From Gammaproteobacteria bacterium HGW-Gammaproteobacteria-4 (GTDB lineage Bacteria; Pseudomonadota; Gammaproteobacteria; Xanthomonadales; Xanthomonadaceae), in contig PGZC01000031.1 of NCBI GenBank assembly GCA_002839995.1, positions 1-35,278 of the forward strand: a stretch of DNA of 35,278 nt, given 5' to 3'. Position numbers and translations under genes: made by a program. This document shows, piece by piece, positions 25,934 to 34,305 of the stretch. How positions within the stretch are numbered: position 1 is the stretch's first letter; every line of letters begins with the position of its first letter. Under the pieces are notes generated by a model, which did no database searches, was not told the DNA's origin, and saw nothing but the letters and a program-made list of their open reading frames with translations.

Positions 25934-25970
25934 TTCAAAAACAGAGATGCAACAGGCATCAGGTAAAACC

Positions 25971-26858
25971 ATGACCCAACGCAAAGGCATCATCCTCGCC
26001 GGTGGCTCCGGCACCCGCCTGTATCCGATCACGCAATCGGTGAGCAAGCAGTTGTTGCCGGTGTACGACAAGCCGATGATCTATTACCCGCTGGGCGTGC
26101 TGATGCTGGCGGGCATCCGCGAGGTGCTGATCATCAATACCCCGCACGAGCAGGTCTTGTTCCAGCGCTTGCTCGGCGACGGGTCGCAGTGGGGCATGCG
26201 CATCGAATATGCGGTGCAGCCGAACCCGGATGGGTTGGCGCAGGCGTTCCTGATCGGGCGCGGGTTTCTGGCCGGTGGCCCGAGTTGCCTGATCCTTGGC
26301 GACAACATTTTCTACGGTCACGGCCTCTCCGAGATGTTGCATCGCGCCGATGCGCGCGCGCACGGAGCCACGGTGTTCGGCTATTGGGTGCGCGATCCCG
26401 AGCGCTACGGCGTGGCCGAGTTCGCCGCCGACGGCCGCGTGATCGGTGTCGAAGAAAAGCCGGCGCAGCCCAAGTCCAACTACGCCGTTACCGGTCTGTA
26501 TTTCTACGACGGCAAGGTCTGCGATTACGCCGAACAGCTCAAACCATCGCCGCGCGGCGAGCTCGAAATCACCGATCTCAACCGCTGCTATCTCGATGCC
26601 GACGATCTGCACCTGGAGCCGTTGGGCCGCGGCTTTGCCTGGCTCGATACCGGCACCCATCAATCCCTGCTTGAAGCCTCCACCTTCATCGAAACCATCG
26701 AGGCGCGGCAGGGACTGCGTGTGTGCTGCCCGGAAGAAATCGCCTGGCAGAACGGCTGGGTCGATGCCGCGCAACTCGAAGCGCTGGCCAAGCCGCTGGC
26801 CAGGAACGGTTACGGCCAATACCTGCTCAGCTTGCTGACGCGAGGGGCCATCCGATGA
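25971..26858 (+). CDS. rmlA: Glucose-1-phosphate thymidylyltransferase
   Basis: A 295-residue cytosolic enzyme, first step of dTDP-L-rhamnose synthesis: dTTP plus glucose 1-phosphate to dTDP-glucose and pyrophosphate; usually feedback-inhibited by dTDP-rhamnose. It has the nucleotidyltransferase loop [12 protein letters not shown] (8-19), [12 protein letters not shown] with catalytic Lys26, [11 protein letters not shown] with the metal-binding Asp, and [22 protein letters not shown] chose ATG 25971, which gives the family-typical [12 protein letters not shown] start; an in-frame ATG at 25947 adds eight residues from repeat-adjacent sequence. It overlaps rmlC by four bases. Intact. Confidence 0.95.
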   Translation: MTQRKGIILAGGSGTRLYPITQSVSKQLLPVYDKPMIYYPLGVLMLAGIREVLIINTPHEQVLFQRLLGDGSQWGMRIEYAVQPNPDGLAQAFLIGRGFLAGGPSCLILGDNIFYGHGLSEMLHRADARAHGATVFGYWVRDPERYGVAEFAADGRVIGVEEKPAQPKSNYAVTGLYFYDGKVCDYAEQLKPSPRGELEITDLNRCYLDADDLHLEPLGRGFAWLDTGTHQSLLEASTFIETIEARQGLRVCCPEEIAWQNGWVDAAQLEALAKPLARNGYGQYLLSLLTRGAIR

Positions 26859-27412
26859 AGCGCACGCCGAGCGCGCTGCCCGAATGCGTGGTGATCGAGC
26901 CGCGCGTATTCGCCGATGAGCGCGGCTGTTTTTTCGAGACCTGGAACCGCGCGCGATTCCGCGAGGCCGGGCTGGATTTCACGGTGGCGCAAAGCAACGT
27001 ATCGGTGTCGCAGCTTGGCGTGTTGCGAGGCCTGCATTATCAATGGCCGAACCCGCAAGGCAAGCTGGTCAGCGTGCTGGAGGGCGAGGTCTACGATGTC
27101 GCGGTCGATATCCGGCGCGGCTCGCCACGTTTCGGGCAATGGGCGGCGGTCATTCTGAGCGCCGAGAACCGGCGCCAGTTCTGGATTCCCGAAGGCTTCG
27201 CGCACGGCTTCGTCACCCTCAGCGAACGCGCGGTGTTCAGCTATTTGTGTACCCGCGAATACGATGCCACCGCCGACGCCAACCTCCGCTGGGACGATGC
27301 GGCAGTGGCCATCGACTGGCCGATCCGCAGCCCGTCGCTGTCGCCGAAGGACGCCGCCGCACCGTTTCTCGCCGATATCCCGGCGGAACGTCTGCCGTCG
27401 TTCGGCGGCTGA
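26855..27412 (+). CDS. rmlC: dTDP-4-dehydrorhamnose 3,5-epimerase
   Basis: A 185-residue cytosolic cupin-fold enzyme, third step of the rhamnose pathway. Family motifs: [12 protein letters not shown] (about 19-30), [18 protein letters not shown] with catalytic His61, [20 protein letters not shown] (71-90), [16 protein letters not shown] (108-123), and the active Tyr130 in FSYLCT. ATG 26855 overlaps the rmlA stop (ATGA). It is followed by rmlD after ten bases. Normal length, intact. Confidence 0.95.
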   Translation: MKRTPSALPECVVIEPRVFADERGCFFETWNRARFREAGLDFTVAQSNVSVSQLGVLRGLHYQWPNPQGKLVSVLEGEVYDVAVDIRRGSPRFGQWAAVILSAENRRQFWIPEGFAHGFVTLSERAVFSYLCTREYDATADANLRWDDAAVAIDWPIRSPSLSPKDAAAPFLADIPAERLPSFGG

Positions 27413-27422
27413 GCCGCAACCC

Positions 27423-28346
27423 ATGAACATTGTGCTGTTTGGCGCCGACGGCCAGGTGGGATTCGAGTTGCATCGCTGCCTGTCGGCGCTCGACAGCGTG
27501 CACGCCTGTACCCGCTCGGGCACGTTGCCGGGAGAGGGCGTCGGCGCGCGCGCCGATTTTTCCGAGCCCGATCAGGCAGCCGCGCTGATTCGCCGTTTGC
27601 GGCCGCACGCGGTAGTCAACGCAGTGGCTTATACCGCCGTGGACAAGGCCGAGGACGAGCCGGCGCTGGCGCAGCGCATCAATGCCGAAGCCGTCGCCGA
27701 AATCGCCGCCGCCTGCGCGCAGACCGGCAGCACGCTGCTGCATTACTCCACCGACTACGTGTTCGGCGGCGGCAACGAACGCCCGTGGCGCGAAGACGAC
27801 GCGACCGGGCCGCTGAGCGTGTACGGCAAGACCAAGTTGGCCGGCGAAGACGCCATCCGCGCCAGCGGCTGCCGACACCTGATTTTCCGTACCGCCTGGG
27901 TGTATTCCGCGCGCGGCAACAATTTTCTGCGCACCATGTTGCGCCTCGCTGGCGAGCGCGACGAACTGCGCATCGTCAACGACCAGATCGGCTCACCCAC
28001 CAGCGCGCGCTGGTTGGCCGAGGTCACCGCGCTCGCCCTGCACACGCGGCCGCAGGGCAGTGGCATCTGGCATGCGGTCTCCGCCGGGCAATGCAGTTGG
28101 GCCGAGTTTGCCGAGGCGATTTTCGCCGATGCACTCGCGGCCGGCTTGATTGCGCATGCACCCACCGTGACCGGCATCGCCAGCAGCGCGTATCCGACCA
28201 AGGCAACCCGCCCGGCGTATTCGGTTCTGGATACGAGCCGGTTCTGCACCGATTTTTCGCTGACCGTCCCCGACTGGCGGCAGGGTGTGCAGCGGATAAT
28301 CGCCGAGTTGGCTGCGGCGCGGCGATCTGATTTTGCCGGTCGTTGA
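27423..28346 (+). CDS. rmlD: dTDP-4-dehydrorhamnose reductase
   Basis: A 307-residue cytosolic SDR enzyme that reduces dTDP-4-keto-L-rhamnose to dTDP-L-rhamnose, the final pathway step. GADGQVG (7-13) is the cofactor loop, NAVAYTAVDKAEDEP (66-80) is family-typical, STDYVF (109-114) carries the catalytic Thr, and YGKTK (134-138) the Tyr-Lys pair. RTAWVYSARGNNFLRTML follows. It ends the rml cluster and is directly followed by a T-tailed terminator. Rhamnose made here would feed LPS O-antigen or exopolysaccharide; no glycosyltransferase lies in the window. Confidence 0.95.
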   Translation: MNIVLFGADGQVGFELHRCLSALDSVHACTRSGTLPGEGVGARADFSEPDQAAALIRRLRPHAVVNAVAYTAVDKAEDEPALAQRINAEAVAEIAAACAQTGSTLLHYSTDYVFGGGNERPWREDDATGPLSVYGKTKLAGEDAIRASGCRHLIFRTAWVYSARGNNFLRTMLRLAGERDELRIVNDQIGSPTSARWLAEVTALALHTRPQGSGIWHAVSAGQCSWAEFAEAIFADALAAGLIAHAPTVTGIASSAYPTKATRPAYSVLDTSRFCTDFSLTVPDWRQGVQRIIAELAAARRSDFAGR

Positions 28347-28347
28347 T

Positions 28348-28369
28348 AAAGGGCTGTCCGGCCCTTTTT
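28348..28369 (+). terminator. Rho-independent terminator after rmlD
   Basis: AAAGGGC, loop TGTCCG, GCCCTTT with a run of five T (28365-28369), starting two bases after the rmlD stop. The A-rich left arm gives a weaker T tail on the other strand, so it might also help end transcripts from the minus strand. Confidence 0.82.
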
Positions 28370-28463
28370 GGAGGGGCGCGATGGTTGCCACCATCGACCC
28401 TGTCCCGATTTCCTGGATGCCTCGGTACTTGTAAAGCCCGACGGGTTCTTGGGAAGAAATGTA

Positions 28464-28556
28464 TCAACGGATCTTTGCGATTCGGAGCCAGAAGATGCAG
28501 TCGCCGGTTTCCGTGTCGTACTCAAGGCTGATACACAAATTCTCGTTCGGCTCCAC
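28464..28556 (-). CDS. Possible 30-residue small ORF downstream of the YceI gene
   Basis: A candidate only. On the minus strand, 31 bases after the YceI-like gene, an open frame from GTG 28556 encodes a 30-residue acidic peptide containing ISLEYDTETGDC and IFWLRIAKIR, then TGA. Its composition (Glu, Asp, Tyr, Ile, Trp) looks protein-like, and the DNA is visibly less GC-rich than its surroundings. The frame is also open further upstream, into the end of the YceI gene. No strong ribosome site is seen and I recognise no family. It could be the tail of a decayed gene. Confidence 0.22.
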   Translation of the reverse strand: MEPNENLCISLEYDTETGDCIFWLRIAKIR

Positions 28557-28587
28557 ACCGCATCCACGCCGCCACCGCCACGCGATA

Positions 28588-29310
28588 TCAGTGCTGTTCG
28601 CTGGCGAGCAACTCAAAGCGGATCGTCACCGGATCTTGCACTGCGAGCAGGCCCAGCAGTGTGGAATACGGTTGCGCGCCGAATTCGCTCTGGCGCAGAA
28701 CCAGCGATCCGGAAATGTTCATGTCGGCGCCGTCGCGGTGCACCCGCAGTGGCACCGTCAGCATGCGGGCGACGCCGTGCAGGGTGATTTCGACATCGGC
28801 AACCAGTGCTGGCCAGTCGCCCGATACCTGCGTTGAGCGCACGCGCACATCCGGAAAACGCGCGGCATCCAGGCCATCCGGCCCGAGCATGTTGTGGCGC
28901 GTACCGGCGATGTCGGATGCCGTGCGCTCGCCGGCAAAGGCGTCGCCGGTCGCGGCACGCAGTTGCGGTTCGTCGATCACCAGTTGCGCCAGCGGCACGC
29001 GCAGATCGAAGCGTGCATCGGCCGGCGCGGTGGCGGGCACGTGTACGTAACCTTCGATCTGCGCGGCACGCAGGACGTGATTGTGCCCGAGCCTGGCCGC
29101 GGTGCCGCCGCGATAGGCGTAGATCAGCAGTTGCGAGCGGGCGGTATCGATGACGTACATCCGGCCGCCGCGTTTGCCGAGTGCGTCGTATTCGGCACGG
29201 ATCGCTTCGCCGAACGGTGCAGCGGGCAGTGCGCGATCCGTGCTGCGCGGCGCGGGCGACTGGCAGCCGGCGAGCAGCAGGACCGGCATGGCCAGGGAAG
29301 CCCTGAACAT
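28588..29310 (-). CDS. YceI-like lipoprotein
   Basis: A 240-residue predicted lipoprotein with a short signal ending in a lipobox (LLLAGC, Cys16). The body resembles the YceI lipocalin-like family, which binds isoprenoid-type lipids in some members: YVIDTARSQLLIYAYRGG (about 53-70), LGHNHVLRA, the DARFDLRVPLAQLVIDEP strand block, and the C-terminal GVARMLTVPLRV. The ligand is unknown. I chose ATG 29308-29310; the upstream open frame (to 29493) only translates an extragenic palindrome. The ribosome site is weak. It is co-oriented with and downstream of the amino acid permease gene, separated by a palindromic element that ends about 12 bases from the start. Confidence 0.78.
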   Translation of the reverse strand: MFRASLAMPVLLLAGCQSPAPRSTDRALPAAPFGEAIRAEYDALGKRGGRMYVIDTARSQLLIYAYRGGTAARLGHNHVLRAAQIEGYVHVPATAPADARFDLRVPLAQLVIDEPQLRAATGDAFAGERTASDIAGTRHNMLGPDGLDAARFPDVRVRSTQVSGDWPALVADVEITLHGVARMLTVPLRVHRDGADMNISGSLVLRQSEFGAQPYSTLLGLLAVQDPVTIRFELLASEQH

Positions 29311-29320
29311 CCGCCGTCTG

Positions 29321-29410
29321 CCGTCATTGCGAGCGTGGCGAGGCAATCCAGCGCTTTGGTTTTCCTGGCATTTCCGAATTGCCACGTTGATTCGCTCCTC
29401 GCAATGACAG
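29321..29410. repeat. Extragenic palindrome with GTCATTGCGAG ends
   Basis: GTCATTGCGAG (29323-29333) and CTCGCAATGAC (29398-29408) are perfect inverted ends, with further partial pairing inside (GGCAATCC and GAATTGCC). This type of palindrome, starting CGTCATTGCGAG, is widespread between genes in proteobacteria. It lies in the leader of the YceI-like gene. Confidence 0.8.
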
Positions 29411-29431
29411 CCTGTCGACATCCGCTTTGCC

Positions 29432-30865
29432 TCACCGCACGTCGCCCCGCCGCAACGGCGAGCGGTGATAGCCATACAGCGCATACAGCGCAATGCCGAT
29501 GACGGTCCATGCGCCGAACCGCATCCAGCCGGCGGCGCTCACCGACGACATCAGGTACAGGCAGGCGAGCACGCCAAGGCTGGCGGTGAAATCGGCGAAC
29601 GGTACGCGGAACGCGCGCTTGAGCTCGGGCCGTGTGCGCCGCAGCACCGGTACCGCGGCGCAAACCACGCTGAACGCGGCGAGCGTACCCAGCGAGATCA
29701 GTTCGCCCAGCACATGCAGCGGCAGCAGTCCGGCCATCAGCATCGCGGTGCCGGTGCAGATCACGATCAAAATCGCGGGCGTGGCAAAGCGCGGATGCAG
29801 GCGCGCCAGCCGCGTCGGCAGCAGGCCGTCGCTGGCGACCGCATGGAAGATGCGTGGCAGTGCGGTGAGAATCACCAGCAGCACCGAAGTCATGCCGGCG
29901 ATGGCGCCCCATTTCAGCCACGGCGCCAGCCACAGCAGGGCGGCGGTGCGATCCAGCGCCAGCGCCACCGGCGCATCGACATTCAGATCGCGGTAATCGA
30001 CCAGACCGGTCACCACCATTGCCACCGCGATGTAAAGCACGGTGCAAACCGCCAGCGCGCCAAAAATACCGATCGGCACGTTGCGCTGCGGCTGCTTCAC
30101 TTCCTGCGCCATCGTTGCCAATGCATCAAAGCCCAGATAGGTGAAAAACACCATCGCAGCGCCTTGCATCACACCGGTCCAGCCATACTGCCCGGCAATG
30201 CCGGTGTTTTCCGGGATGAACGGCAACCAGCGTGTGGTATCGACATGCCAGATGCCAAAAACGATGAAGCCGAGGATCACGAACAACTTGATCATCAGAA
30301 ACACCGCGTTGGCGCGCGCGCTGTTGCGCAGGCCGGTGTAGGCGAGCGCGCCCATCACCGCAATCACTGCCATCGCCGGCAGGTTGAACAAGGCGCCGCT
30401 GCCTTGCCAGCCTTCAACGGTGTGCGCCAGCGGCGCCTGGGTGAGCGCTGCGGGGATGCTCACGCCGACATCGGTTAGCGCGCTGACCAGATAACCCGAC
30501 CAGCCGACCGCGACCAGGCTGGCACCGAGCAGGTATTCCAGAATCAGGTTCCAGGCCACGAACCAGGCCGGCAATTCGCCGAGGGTGGCGTAGGTGTAGC
30601 TGTAGGCGCTGCCCGACACCGGGATTACCGTTGCCAGTTCGGCATAGCACATCGCCGCCAGCGCGCAGGCGAAAGCCGCGATGACGAAGCTCAAAGCCAC
30701 CGCCGGCCCGGCGTGCAGCGCCGCAGCGGTGCCGGTGAGCACGAAGATGCCGGTGCCGATGATGCCGCCGACACCGAGGGCAATCAGTCCCAGGCCGCCG
30801 ATCTGGCGGCTGAAGCCCTGGCTGTCGGGGGCGGCAATGGGGCGGCGGGCGAAAAGCCTGGGCAT
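29432..30865 (-). CDS. APC-superfamily amino acid permease
   Basis: A 477-residue inner-membrane transporter with about twelve to thirteen hydrophobic helices, of the cationic amino acid transporter (CAT)-like branch of the APC family. Motifs: IALGVGGIIGTGIFVLTG (about 28-45, the substrate loop in helix 1), YAELATVIPVSGSAYSYTY (about 74-92), AAMVFFTYLGFDALATMAQEVKQPQRNVP (about 235-263) and the HPRFATPAILI block. The substrate cannot be set from sequence alone. It is divergent from ppc with a 97-base gap, and co-oriented with the YceI-like gene, from which it is separated by a palindrome. Intact. Confidence 0.9.
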   Translation of the reverse strand: MPRLFARRPIAAPDSQGFSRQIGGLGLIALGVGGIIGTGIFVLTGTAAALHAGPAVALSFVIAAFACALAAMCYAELATVIPVSGSAYSYTYATLGELPAWFVAWNLILEYLLGASLVAVGWSGYLVSALTDVGVSIPAALTQAPLAHTVEGWQGSGALFNLPAMAVIAVMGALAYTGLRNSARANAVFLMIKLFVILGFIVFGIWHVDTTRWLPFIPENTGIAGQYGWTGVMQGAAMVFFTYLGFDALATMAQEVKQPQRNVPIGIFGALAVCTVLYIAVAMVVTGLVDYRDLNVDAPVALALDRTAALLWLAPWLKWGAIAGMTSVLLVILTALPRIFHAVASDGLLPTRLARLHPRFATPAILIVICTGTAMLMAGLLPLHVLGELISLGTLAAFSVVCAAVPVLRRTRPELKRAFRVPFADFTASLGVLACLYLMSSVSAAGWMRFGAWTVIGIALYALYGYHRSPLRRGDVR

Positions 30866-30962
30866 GTGCGGCGCTCTCGAATGCGTATGAAGGGTGCAGC
30901 TTAGCCGATGCCATACGTATGCGGAGCATTGCTCAATTGCCGCGGGCGTGTAGGCTGTAGCG

Positions 30963-33695
30963 ATGACGCCAATTCATGTCCCTAGCGAAGACCCCTCACT
31001 GCGTGCGCTGGATCTGCCCGCAACCGACCAGGCATTGCGCGAGGATGTGCGCGAACTCGGCGCACTGGTCGGTGACATCCTGGCCGAACAGGAGGGCGAG
31101 GCCTTTCTCGACAAGGTCGAGAGCGTGCGTGTCGCCGCCATCCGTCGTCGCGAAGCCGGGCAGCCGGCCGCCGAGCTGGCGCAGACGCTGCAAGGGCTGG
31201 AACTCGAATCGGCCGAACAACTGGTGCGCGCCTTTGCGCTGTGGTTCCAGGCGGTGAACCTGGCCGAGCGGGTACACCGCATCCGCCGCCGCCGCGAATA
31301 CCAGAAAGCCGGCGCGGCTGCGCAGCCGGGCAGCCTTGAGGCGGTGTTGCACGAATTGCGCGATGCCGGTGTCGCTTACGCCGAGGTCGAACGCGTGTTG
31401 CTGCGCCTGTGCGTGCAGCCGGTGTTTACCGCGCACCCCACCGAAGCGGTGCGCCGCGTGTTGCTCGACAAGGAGCGCGACGTCGTGCGGCGTCTGGTCG
31501 ATGATATCGACCACACCCTCACTCCGGCCGAGCGGCGAAAAGGCCGTGAGCGGGTTCGCGTGGCGCTCACTTCGGCGTGGCAGACCAGCGACATGCCGAT
31601 GGTGAAGCCGAGCGTGCGCGATGAAATGGAGCATGTCGGCTACTACCTCACCGAAGTGCTGTACCGGGTGGTGCCGGGCTTTCACGAAGCGCTGGCCGAA
31701 GCGGTGACCGCCGCGTACGGGCAATGCCCGGCGCTGGGGCCGGCGCTGCAATTCGCCACCTGGGTCGGCGGCGACATGGACGGCAATCCGAACGTGGGCG
31801 CCGAGACCATGCTCGACACCCTGCAAGCGCAGCGTGCAGCGGTGTTGCAGGCGTATCGGCGCGATGTGCTGTCGCTGCGCACCGTACTCACGCAATCGCT
31901 GTCGCGGGTGGCGGTCGATCCGGCAGTGCTCGATCGGCTCGCGGCGTATCGGCAATTGCTGCCGAAAGTGGCGGCGCGCAAACCGGCACGCGAAGGCGAC
32001 ATGCCGTATCGCGAATTGCTCGATCTGATTGCCGCGCGCCTGAGCGCCACTGCGCGCGGTAGCGACGCCGGTTATGCCAGTCACGAACCGTTCGCCGCCG
32101 ATCTGGCCTGCATCGATGCCAGCCTGGCCGCGCATCGCGGCGGCCATGCCGGTCAATTCGCGCTGGGTCGTCTGATCCGCCGTTTGCAATGTTTCGGCTT
32201 CCATCTGGCGACACTGGATCTGCGCCAGGATTCGGCGATCCACGACGCCGCACTGGCGGCATTGCTTGGCGAGCCGGGTTTTGCCGAACGCGAGCCGGCG
32301 GAGCGCGCGCCGGCATTGCACGGCCTGATCGCAGGCAAACCGGTGGCACGGCCCGATGCCGACGTCGCGCTGCCGGTGCTGGCGGTGTTTCGCGCCGTTG
32401 CGCAGGCGCGGCAGCACTATGGTGCGCAGGCGATCGGCCCGTACATCGTCAGCATGAGCCGCAGCGCCGCCGATGCGCTGGCGGTGTTGGCGCTGGCACG
32501 GGTGGCGGGCTGCGTCGAACACGACGATGTCATCCCGATCGATGTTGCGCCGCTGTTTGAAACCGTTGCCGACCTGCAGGCAGCGGAGGCGACGCTGCGT
32601 TCGCTGTTCGCCGATCCGGTGTATCGCGTGCATCTGCGACAACGCGGCGACCGGCAGATGGTGATGCTCGGCTATTCCGACAGCGCCAAGGATGGCGGCT
32701 TGCTGGCCTCACGCTGGGCCTTGCAGCGCACCCAGGTGGCGCTCACCGCGCTGGCGCAGGAAAGCGGTATCGCCATCGCTTTCTTTCACGGCCGTGGCGG
32801 CTCGGCCAGCCGTGGCGGCGGCAAGACCGAGCGTGCGGTGATCGCTGCGCCGCGCGGTTCGGTGAACGGTTTTTTGCGCGTCACCGAACAGGGCGAGGTG
32901 ATCCACCGCAAGTACGGCGTGCGTGCGTTGGCCGAGCGCAATCTGGAGCAGGCTGCCGGCGCGGTGTTGCGCGCCACCCTGCGCCCGCGTCCGGCAGATG
33001 CGCGTGAAGACCTGTGGCGTGCGCGGGTCGGTGCGCTGGCGCAGCTATCGCGGCAACATTACCGTGCGCTGGTGCACGAAGACCCCGGGTTTGCCGATTA
33101 CTTCCGTGCCGCCACGCCGATCGACGTGATCGAACGTTTGCGTATCGGCTCGCGGCCATCGCGGCGCGGCGGCAGTGGCGGCATCGAACGCCTGCGCGCG
33201 ATACCGTGGGTGTTTGCCTGGAGCCAGAATCGCGCCGGGCTGACCGCGTGGTATGGCCTTGGCACCGCGCTCGATACCGCGATCGCCGATTTCGGCCGCG
33301 ATGCGGTGGCGGAAATGGTGCGCGACTGGCCGTTCTTCGCCACCTTGATCGACGATCTGGAAATGGTGCTGGCGAAGTCCGATCTCGCCATCTTCGAGCG
33401 GTATTCGCGGCTCGCCGGTGCCGCGCATGCGCAGTTCTTCCCGCGCATTGCCGCCGAGTTCCAGCGCTGCGTCCACGCGGTGCTGGCGATCAAGGGCCAG
33501 GATCGCCTGTTGCAGGGCGACCGGCGGCTGGCACAGAGCATCCGTCTGCGTAACCCGTACGTCGATCCAATCAGCCTGCTGCAGGTCGATCTGCTGGCGC
33601 GCTGGCGTGCTGCCGAGCGGCCCGAGGACGATCTGTTTCACGCGCTGGTGGCGACCGTCAACGGCATCGCTGCGGGTATCCAGAATACCGGTTGA
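30963..33695 (+). CDS. ppc: Phosphoenolpyruvate carboxylase
   Basis: A 910-residue cytosolic enzyme that carboxylates phosphoenolpyruvate to oxaloacetate, refilling the TCA cycle. All main motifs are present: VFTAHPTEAVRR with catalytic His158, VGGDMDGNPNVG (about 267-278), LATLDLRQDS, MLGYSDSAKDGG (about 568-579), FFHGRGGSASRGGG (about 604-617), AIPWVFAWSQNR, and the C-terminal QNTG. Length matches the bacterial family (883 in E. coli). ATG 30963 is the first plausible start; the ribosome site is weak. It is monocistronic by layout, divergent from the permease and convergent with a small hypothetical gene. It supplies oxaloacetate for the citrate synthase encoded near the left end. Confidence 0.97.
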   Translation: MTPIHVPSEDPSLRALDLPATDQALREDVRELGALVGDILAEQEGEAFLDKVESVRVAAIRRREAGQPAAELAQTLQGLELESAEQLVRAFALWFQAVNLAERVHRIRRRREYQKAGAAAQPGSLEAVLHELRDAGVAYAEVERVLLRLCVQPVFTAHPTEAVRRVLLDKERDVVRRLVDDIDHTLTPAERRKGRERVRVALTSAWQTSDMPMVKPSVRDEMEHVGYYLTEVLYRVVPGFHEALAEAVTAAYGQCPALGPALQFATWVGGDMDGNPNVGAETMLDTLQAQRAAVLQAYRRDVLSLRTVLTQSLSRVAVDPAVLDRLAAYRQLLPKVAARKPAREGDMPYRELLDLIAARLSATARGSDAGYASHEPFAADLACIDASLAAHRGGHAGQFALGRLIRRLQCFGFHLATLDLRQDSAIHDAALAALLGEPGFAEREPAERAPALHGLIAGKPVARPDADVALPVLAVFRAVAQARQHYGAQAIGPYIVSMSRSAADALAVLALARVAGCVEHDDVIPIDVAPLFETVADLQAAEATLRSLFADPVYRVHLRQRGDRQMVMLGYSDSAKDGGLLASRWALQRTQVALTALAQESGIAIAFFHGRGGSASRGGGKTERAVIAAPRGSVNGFLRVTEQGEVIHRKYGVRALAERNLEQAAGAVLRATLRPRPADAREDLWRARVGALAQLSRQHYRALVHEDPGFADYFRAATPIDVIERLRIGSRPSRRGGSGGIERLRAIPWVFAWSQNRAGLTAWYGLGTALDTAIADFGRDAVAEMVRDWPFFATLIDDLEMVLAKSDLAIFERYSRLAGAAHAQFFPRIAAEFQRCVHAVLAIKGQDRLLQGDRRLAQSIRLRNPYVDPISLLQVDLLARWRAAERPEDDLFHALVATVNGIAAGIQNTG

Positions 33696-33719
33696 GGCTG
33701 CATGGCGGCCGATGCTTTT

Positions 33720-33790
33720 GTGGGAGCCCACCCGGTGGGCGACTTGTTGCTGCATCGCGGGTTCGGGTCGCGCACAGGGTGCGCTCCCAC
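33720..33790. repeat. REPIN with compensatory stem change
   Basis: An inverted pair of 24-base REPs at 33720-33743 (head GTGG, stem GCCCAC/GTGGGC) and 33767-33790 (minus strand: head GTGG, stem GCGCAC/GTGCGC). The second has both sides of one base pair exchanged, so pairing is kept. It is the same family as at 19489-19652 and lies between the convergent ppc and hypothetical genes, where it may end transcription. Confidence 0.85.
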
Positions 33791-34135
33791 TCAGGCCGCG
33801 GTCACATCGTGCAGCGCCCAGCCGTGGCCGGCGAGCAGACGCAGGCGATGGCGCAGTATCGGGCCGGGCAGGGTGGTGGTCGCGATCAGCTCGATCGACA
33901 GGTCGTGCTGCGCGCCGCTGACGACGGCGCTGGCATCGGTCGCGCCGAGCCCCGGATCGATCGCATCCGGGTCGGCTTGCGCGCCTTTCCAGCGTTTGAA
34001 CAGGCCGTCCTCGCGCAGCGCGTTTTCCAGTTCTTCGGCGAAGCCTTCGGCGCTGACCGCACGAAAAGCGAACGCCGGCTCGTCGCCGCGGGCCTTGGCC
34101 GGGTCGGCCAGGCGCAGGTGATATCGGGCTGGCAT
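33791..34135 (-). CDS. Conserved hypothetical protein (Xanthomonadales type)
   Basis: A 114-residue soluble protein beginning MPARYHLRLADPAKARGDEP, with FAFRAVSAEGFAEELENALRE (about 22-42), a central LGATDASAVVSG segment and a C-terminus ending LRHRLRLLAGHGWALHDV. I recall similar small proteins in Xanthomonas and Lysobacter, but no function is known. There is no signal peptide or membrane helix. I chose ATG 34135; the open frame reaches 34219, but that part translates REP sequence. It is co-oriented with and downstream of the tail-specific protease gene, with a REPIN in the 170-base gap. Confidence 0.68.
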   Translation of the reverse strand: MPARYHLRLADPAKARGDEPAFAFRAVSAEGFAEELENALREDGLFKRWKGAQADPDAIDPGLGATDASAVVSGAQHDLSIELIATTTLPGPILRHRLRLLAGHGWALHDVTAA

Positions 34136-34186
34136 GCGAAGGCACTTCCTTGGGCGGGGATGCGCCAAACGTGACGACATCCTGGA

Positions 34187-34267
34187 CGTAGGTCGGCTCA
34201 AGCGCAGCGGAGCCGACATTGCGCTACCGAGAAACTGCTGTCGGCTCCGCTGCGCTTGAGCCGACCT
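34187..34267. repeat. REPIN (GTCGGCTC stem family), second copy
   Basis: Inverted arms 34187-34217 and 34240-34267, each with GTCGGCTC/GAGCCGAC and the 10-base loop. The left arm has the GTAG head; the right arm's outer end has diverged (GACCTGTG). The inner segment contains TGCGCTACCG, the complement of part of the 16-base repeat at 25739 and 25840. The flanks CATC..TGGACG and GACGCT..GGAAGTGC are shared with the copy at 25698-25882. Confidence 0.85.
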
Positions 34268-34305
34268 GTGACGCTAAGGGAAGTGCCATCGGGTTGGCAT
34301 GGGGT

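Larger units (their letters stand above)
25634..25970. other. REP-filled gap between rmlB and rmlA
   Basis: No gene. It contains an outer inverted REP pair (25698-25882), a different REP pair nested inside it (25759-25827), and a palindrome with arms CCCCCTCTC/GAGAGGGGG (25911-25933) just upstream of rmlA. It divides what is usually a compact rmlBACD operon. Confidence 0.8.

Noticed and set aside
29311-29493. An N-terminal extension of the YceI-like protein.
   Set aside because: It translates the GTCATTGCGAG palindrome and runs into the permease gene, whereas ATG at 29308-29310 gives a short signal with a proper lipobox.
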